Part shown: in pieces, positions 59,778 through 64,000 of the stretch | Layout of the letters: every line of letters begins with the position of its first letter | Numbering within the stretch: the first letter of the stretch is position 1 | Origin: CAVSWT01 sp963775245 | GTDB taxonomy: Bacteria > Bacteroidota > Ignavibacteria > Ignavibacteriales > Ignavibacteriaceae | NCBI GenBank assembly: GCA_963775245.1 | Contig: CAVZID010000014.1 | Span: 1 to 64,000, forward strand | DNA length: 64,000 nucleotides | Direction of reading: 5' to 3' | Notes under the pieces: model-generated | Told to the model about the DNA's origin: nothing | Database searches by the model: none | Seen by the model: the letters and a program-made list of their open reading frames with translations, nothing else | Position numbers and translations under genes: made by a program

Positions 59778-60627
59778 ATGAATAATATCGCAGTGACCGG
59801 TAGCTCTGGATTCATAGGAAAGCACTTGGTAGAAGCATTAAAGGAAAAAAAATAAAAATATAATTCAACTTGATGTTGATAATGGATTTAATCTGCTGAA
59901 CGAGAAACATATTAAACCAGTCCCATTTTTTGAAGTTATTATTCATTTAGCAGCAAAATCTTATGTCCCCCAGTCGTTTAAAAATCCATATGAATTTTAT
60001 TATACTAATTATTTACTTACATTGAATGTTTTGGAACTAGCAAGAAAAAATAATGCTAGAGTTATTTTTTTCAGTTCATATCTATATGGTGAACCTGAAT
60101 ATTTACCAATCGATGAGAACCATAATTTAAATCCGCATAATCCTTATGCTCAAAGTAAACTGATATGTGAAAAATTGTGCGAAGGATATAATCGTGATTT
60201 TAAAGTCCCAATATTGATTTTTAGGCCTTTTAATATTTATGGACCTGGTCAAAATGAAAATTTTTTAATACCAGTTATTTTAAAGCAAATTGCACAAAAG
60301 AAAATTATTTTAAAAGATTCAAAACCTAAGCGGGATTATATATACATTGCCGATATTGTAAAAGCAATTACTTTAGCTATTGAATATAGCTTTCAAAATT
60401 TGGAAATAATTAATTTAGGTTACGGAAAATCATACTCAGTAAAAGAAATAGTGGAATTGTTATGTATCTTTACTAATGAAAAGCCTAATGTAAAATTTTC
60501 AGAGGAGACCAGACAGGGAGAAATAATGGATACTATTGCAAGTACATCAAAATTAAGAGCTTTTTTTAATTGGGAGCCAGAAAATGATATACAAATGGGT
60601 ATTAAAAAGTTGTTGAATTTATCTTAA
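59778..60627 (+). CDS. NAD-dependent sugar epimerase/dehydratase (SDR), one frameshift
   Basis: About 283 residues. The start MNNIAVTGSSGFIGKHLVEA at 59,778 carries the G-x-x-G-x-x-G nucleotide site; an A8 run near 59,855 breaks the frame and IIQLDVDNGFNLLNEKHI continues in the next. The catalytic Y-A-Q-S-K and RPFNIYGPGQNEN follow, then DYIYIADIVKAI. It is a second member of the same superfamily as LegB, with different sequence, so the pathway has at least two sugar nucleotide steps here. Substrate unknown. Confidence 0.8.
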
Positions 60628-60691
60628 TATAATAAGGTTACAATATCTAACAAAAAAATTATTGCAAACTATTTTAATTAGGTTATTATTC

Positions 60692-62044
60692 TTGTCAATT
60701 ACAAATATTATTAATGAGAAATTAATTCTTCCGACTTCAGATTTTTTATTAAGTCAAAATATAGCTAAGAATCTAAAATTTCTTATGCAAAGTCAATTTT
60801 GGTCATATAGCGTATTGGAAAATTATCAAAATATTAGATTACAAAGTTTAATTAAACATGCATATGAAAATGTACCTTATTATACAGAATTATTTAATAA
60901 AATTGGATTGTCACCAAATGATATAAAAACAAAACATGATCTTTCACAAATACCTATATTAACTAAAGAAGATATCAGGAGTAACTTCCCAAATAAAATA
61001 GTTGCTAAAAATATTCCTACAAATCAACTAATATTAAACAGTTCAAGTGGTTCAACCGGTGAACCGATAAGATATTATTTTACTAAAGAGTCGTTATCGT
61101 TTCAAAGGGCAAGTGCATTAAGGGGATGGTATTGGATGGGATATAAGTTAGGTGATAAATATGTTAAACTTAGTCAAAATCCTAGAAACAATTTTATAAA
61201 AAAAACACAAGATTTACTAAATAATTCACTTTATTTGTATGCATTAGATTTGAATAATGAAAATTTTAAAATAATAGTTGAAAAAATTAATTCTTTTAAG
61301 CCATTTGTTATAAGAGGTTATCCGGATATAATGCTTTTTTTGGCAACCTATATTAAGAATAATAATATTAAAATTATTAGACCAAAAGCAGTTACTACTA
61401 CAGGAAATATTCTTTTTCCAAATACGCGCCTGATAATTGAAGAAGTATTTAATTGCAAGGTTTTTGATAGTTATGGCTGTGAGGGAGGTGCAATAATGGC
61501 TGAATGCGAATCGCATAATAGCTATCATGCTTCTATGGAATATGCAATCACCGAAGTAATAAACAATGGGAGAGAAGTAAACGATGGAGAAAAAGGCAGA
61601 GTAATTACTACTGATTTACAAAATTTTGGACAACCTTTTATTCGATATGATACGCAGGACTATGTTGTAAAATCAAAAACGAAATGCTCTTGTGATAGAA
61701 ATTTATTATCTATTGATAAGATAGAAGGAAGAGATTCAGATATCTTAATTAGTCCGGAAGGGAAGTTATTAATAGTACATATTTTTACAATTTACTTTGA
61801 ATGGATTGATTCTGTAGAACAATTTCAAGTAAGACAAGATAGATTGGATGAGTTTTGTATCTTGTTAAAAGTCAATTCTAAGTTTTCAAAAAGGGAGGAA
61901 GAAAGAATATGTAGCTATTGGGGCAATTATATAGGTGGGAATGTTAAAATTAAAATAAATATAGTAGATGATATTCCCCTTACTAAATCTGGGAAAAGAA
62001 GATTCTTAATTAGAAATCAACAAATTAAAATTAACTTTCAATAA
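60692..62044 (+). CDS. CapK/phenylacetate-CoA ligase-like adenylating enzyme
   Basis: About 450 residues from TTG at 60692 (an earlier TTG at 60662 is possible). The AMP-binding motif is NSSSGSTGEP (first Ser of the SSGSTGEP part at about residue 117); later motifs include SYGCEGGAIMAECE and TDLQNFGQPFIRYDTQD. The family activates an acyl group as adenylate and transfers it; in capsule clusters CapK-like proteins modify the sugar. No signal or membrane segment. It follows the SDR gene directly and precedes the DUF354 gene, so these form one unit. The acyl substrate cannot be read. Confidence 0.82.
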   Translation: MSITNIINEKLILPTSDFLLSQNIAKNLKFLMQSQFWSYSVLENYQNIRLQSLIKHAYENVPYYTELFNKIGLSPNDIKTKHDLSQIPILTKEDIRSNFPNKIVAKNIPTNQLILNSSSGSTGEPIRYYFTKESLSFQRASALRGWYWMGYKLGDKYVKLSQNPRNNFIKKTQDLLNNSLYLYALDLNNENFKIIVEKINSFKPFVIRGYPDIMLFLATYIKNNNIKIIRPKAVTTTGNILFPNTRLIIEEVFNCKVFDSYGCEGGAIMAECESHNSYHASMEYAITEVINNGREVNDGEKGRVITTDLQNFGQPFIRYDTQDYVVKSKTKCSCDRNLLSIDKIEGRDSDILISPEGKLLIVHIFTIYFEWIDSVEQFQVRQDRLDEFCILLKVNSKFSKREEERICSYWGNYIGGNVKIKINIVDDIPLTKSGKRRFLIRNQQIKINFQ

Positions 62045-62064
62045 CAATAATTTTTTTGAAATAA

Positions 62065-63156
62065 ATGAAAATATTATTCTATCTAGGCCATCCAGCTCAT
62101 TTTCATCTTTTTAAGAATGTAATTCTTGAGCTTAAGAATAAGAATCATGAAGTAACAATTCTAATTAAAAAGAAGGATGTACTTGAGAATTTATTAATTG
62201 AAAATAATATCGAGTACACAAATATTCTCCCTGAAGGTAGAAAAGATACTAAACTTGGGATAGCAATAGGGCTTATTAAAAGAGATATGAAACTGTTTAG
62301 CCATTGTTTTAAAAACAAACCTGATATGATGTTAGGTACTTCTTCAGAAATAAGCCATGTTGGAAAATTATTTAATATTCCATCTGTTTGTGTTAACGAA
62401 GATGATGCAACTACTGTTCCTGTTTTTGCAAAGCTAAGTTATCCCTTAGCAACTGAAATAGTAACACCATCTTCTTGTTTTAATGGAAAATGGGAAAGTA
62501 AATCAATTAAATATAATTCTTATCATGAACTTGCATATCTTCATCCCAAGAATTTTAAAGCTGACAAATCGTATCTCCAAAAGTATGGACTGAAAGAACC
62601 CTATTCTATTATAAGATTTTCAAAATTAAATGCTCATCATGATTTTGGAATTAAGGGGATTAATGACGACCTTGCTCAAACTTTGATAAATAAATTGTTA
62701 AAATATGGAAACGTATATATAACATCGGAAAAAGAACTGAAAGATAATTTCCAAAATTATGGCCTGTCGATTAGTTCAATGGATATGCATCACATTTTAG
62801 CTTTTGCTCAGATGTTTATCGGAGATAGTCAAACAATGACTGCAGAAGCTGCTGTATTAGGCATTCCTGCACTTAGGTTTAATGATTTTGTTGGAAGATT
62901 AGGTTATCTTGAGGAACTTGAAAATAAATATGAACTCACTTTTGGGTTCAAAACAGATCAGCCTAATAAATTTATCCAAAAATTAGATGAATTATTATGT
63001 TTGCAAAATATTAAACACATCTGGAATATTAGAAAAGAGAGGATGCTTAAAGATAAAATAGATGCAGCTAAATTTTTTGTATGGTTTATTGAAAACTACC
63101 CAAACAGTGCTGCAATAATGAAAAAAAATCCGGAATTTCAATACACTTTTCAGTAA
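62065..63156 (+). CDS. DUF354 family protein, UDP-GlcNAc 2-epimerase/glycosyltransferase-like
   Basis: 363 residues with a GT-B-like fold: MKILFYLGHPAHFHLFKNVI at the start, GTSSEISHVGKLFNIPSVCV in the first domain and FIGDSQTMTAEAAVLGIPAL in the second, like the substrate-binding loop of WecB-type epimerases. The DUF354 family is present in many surface polysaccharide clusters. Its enzymatic role is not established. It is intact and 20 bases after the CapK-like gene. It may act as an epimerase or glycosyltransferase. Confidence 0.8.
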   Translation: MKILFYLGHPAHFHLFKNVILELKNKNHEVTILIKKKDVLENLLIENNIEYTNILPEGRKDTKLGIAIGLIKRDMKLFSHCFKNKPDMMLGTSSEISHVGKLFNIPSVCVNEDDATTVPVFAKLSYPLATEIVTPSSCFNGKWESKSIKYNSYHELAYLHPKNFKADKSYLQKYGLKEPYSIIRFSKLNAHHDFGIKGINDDLAQTLINKLLKYGNVYITSEKELKDNFQNYGLSISSMDMHHILAFAQMFIGDSQTMTAEAAVLGIPALRFNDFVGRLGYLEELENKYELTFGFKTDQPNKFIQKLDELLCLQNIKHIWNIRKERMLKDKIDAAKFFVWFIENYPNSAAIMKKNPEFQYTFQ

Positions 63157-63323
63157 AATTACATTTTATATCTATATACATTTAATAAGATCCAAAGTTA
63201 ATTAAATGCACGTTTATTAAATTAAAAAAATAATAAAATCAAAATTCAGGTGGAAAAATAAAATTATAATAAAATAGAATTTCTTTTAAAATATTAATGA
63301 ATCAAAAATATTATAAAAATTAA

Positions 63324-64000
63324 ATGGATTTTACACTTTCAATATATACACGTTTTCTAAATACCCTTCTTAAAAATGGATATACATTTATTACTTTCAA
63401 AGAATATATTAAAAATAAAATTTGTTTTGAAAATAAATCTGTAATAATACTTCGTCATGACGTTGATCATCTCCCCAAAAATTCTTTGAAGACTGCAGAA
63501 ATTGAAAATTCTTTAGGCATTAAAGGGACATATTATTTTAGAATTATTCCATCTATATATAAAAAGAAAATTGTTGAGAAATTAGCAGCTAGCGGACATG
63601 AAATTGGATATCAATACGAAGATGTTGACCTGGTTCGTAAAAATAAATTACACCATAGTTCTTTATTTTCTTTAATTAAACAAGAAAAAGCTGTTCAGGA
63701 CAAAGAATTATTATTAAAATTATCTTATGAAAGTTTTTGTAAAAATATAGACTATATGCGGGAAACATTTTCAATTGAAACAATTTGTGCACATGGCTCA
63801 CCTCTTTCTCCTTATGATAATAAAATTATTTGGAATAGTTATGACTATAAGGAGCTAGGAATTATAGGAGATCCTGCATTTGATATTGATTGGCATAATT
63901 TTGCATATTTCACAGATACGGGTAGAAGGTGGAATGGAACAAATGTTAACGTTAGAGACAAAGTTGAATCAAAATACAATTTTAATTTCGATTCTACTAA
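63324..64000 (+). CDS. Polysaccharide deacetylase-like protein, partial at window edge
   Basis: At least 225 residues from ATG 63324 (MDFTLSIYTRFLNTLLKNGY), open to the end of the window without a stop. SVIILRHDVDHLPKNSLKTA has the H-D-V-D arrangement of a NodB-like metal site, and GIKGTYYFRIIP and SGHEIGYQYEDVDL follow, with a later histidine in CAHGSPLSPYDN. It resembles the deacetylase-like proteins near capsule genes rather than true exported chitin deacetylases. The 167-base gap before it is AT-rich with nothing visible. Confidence 0.7.
   Translation, partial: MDFTLSIYTRFLNTLLKNGYTFITFKEYIKNKICFENKSVIILRHDVDHLPKNSLKTAEIENSLGIKGTYYFRIIPSIYKKKIVEKLAASGHEIGYQYEDVDLVRKNKLHHSSLFSLIKQEKAVQDKELLLKLSYESFCKNIDYMRETFSIETICAHGSPLSPYDNKIIWNSYDYKELGIIGDPAFDIDWHNFAYFTDTGRRWNGTNVNVRDKVESKYNFNFDST

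Noticed and set aside
1..64000. tRNA, rRNA or riboswitch
   Set aside because: Scanning by eye found no cloverleaf with TTCRANY arm, no rRNA core segment and no recognisable riboswitch consensus; a computed search was not possible.

Overview
The window is AT-rich DNA (about two-thirds A+T by eye) from a bacterium that is probably an Ignavibacteria-like member of the Bacteroidota/Chlorobi group. The signs are secreted proteins with a PNPFNP-type C-terminal sorting domain (type IX secretion), many genes without a strong Shine-Dalgarno, a TonB energy transducer, long PAS/GAF histidine kinases and a MaeB-type malic enzyme. This placement is inference from gene content. No rRNA, tRNA, CRISPR array, transposase or integrase was seen.

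Layout. 0-6 kb: a fibronectin-repeat type IX cargo protein, a GHL10 glycoside hydrolase, a seven-iron ferredoxin and a small outer-membrane barrel. 6.3-10.5 kb (minus strand): an iron uptake and regulation block, feoA-feoB-fur followed by a metallo-beta-lactamase-fold hydrolase and a YjbQ-family protein, with a clear promoter and 23-bp dyad in front of feoA. 10.6-14.8 kb: two paralogous sensor kinases in tandem. 14.9-17.9 kb: a lipoprotein D-Ala-D-Ala carboxypeptidase and asnS. 18-25.8 kb: the membrane arm of respiratory complex I (nuoJ, K, L, M, N), interrupted between nuoM and nuoN by an NhaD-type Na+/H+ antiporter and an unknown 122-residue protein. 25.9-34.1 kb: NAD(P)HX repair enzyme, VanZ-like protein, TonB, malic enzyme and a large secreted CotH protein. 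34.2-37 kb (minus strand): a methyltransferase and an asparagine-synthase-like protein. 37.5 kb: a compound palindromic repeat. 37.9-41 kb: a three-gene phosphorelay set. 41-42.4 kb (minus strand): two unrecognised genes. 43.2-64 kb: a surface polysaccharide locus with an SLBB export protein (broken), a Wzc-type tyrosine kinase, several glycosyltransferases, Wzy- and Wzx-like proteins, acetyltransferases, two deacetylase-like proteins, LegB, a sugar nucleotidyltransferase, an SDR epimerase, a CapK-like adenylating enzyme and a DUF354 protein. The locus runs off the right edge.

A strong feature of this sequence is the number of single-base indels inside conserved genes (asnS, nuoJ, nuoM, nuoN, nnr, maeB, cotH and many polysaccharide genes). 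In each of these the protein continues cleanly in another frame. The breaks lie at 17.2-33.2 kb and 43.2-59.9 kb, while genes in 0.2-17 kb and 34-43 kb are intact. Most are more likely sequence or assembly errors than decay, although a few stretches (43.25-43.55, 46.5-47.0 and 53.0-53.2 kb, and the nonsense codon at 57,158) could be real pseudogenes. Interrupted genes are given here as one feature each, with the break positions.

The best candidates for something new are the complex I/NhaD/unknown-protein arrangement, the unrecognised pair at 41.0-42.4 kb, the kinase-less REC-PAS-PAS-HisKA-like protein, the compound palindromes, and the feo promoter-operator with a FeoB whose G4 motif is altered. 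None of these can be confirmed without searches.
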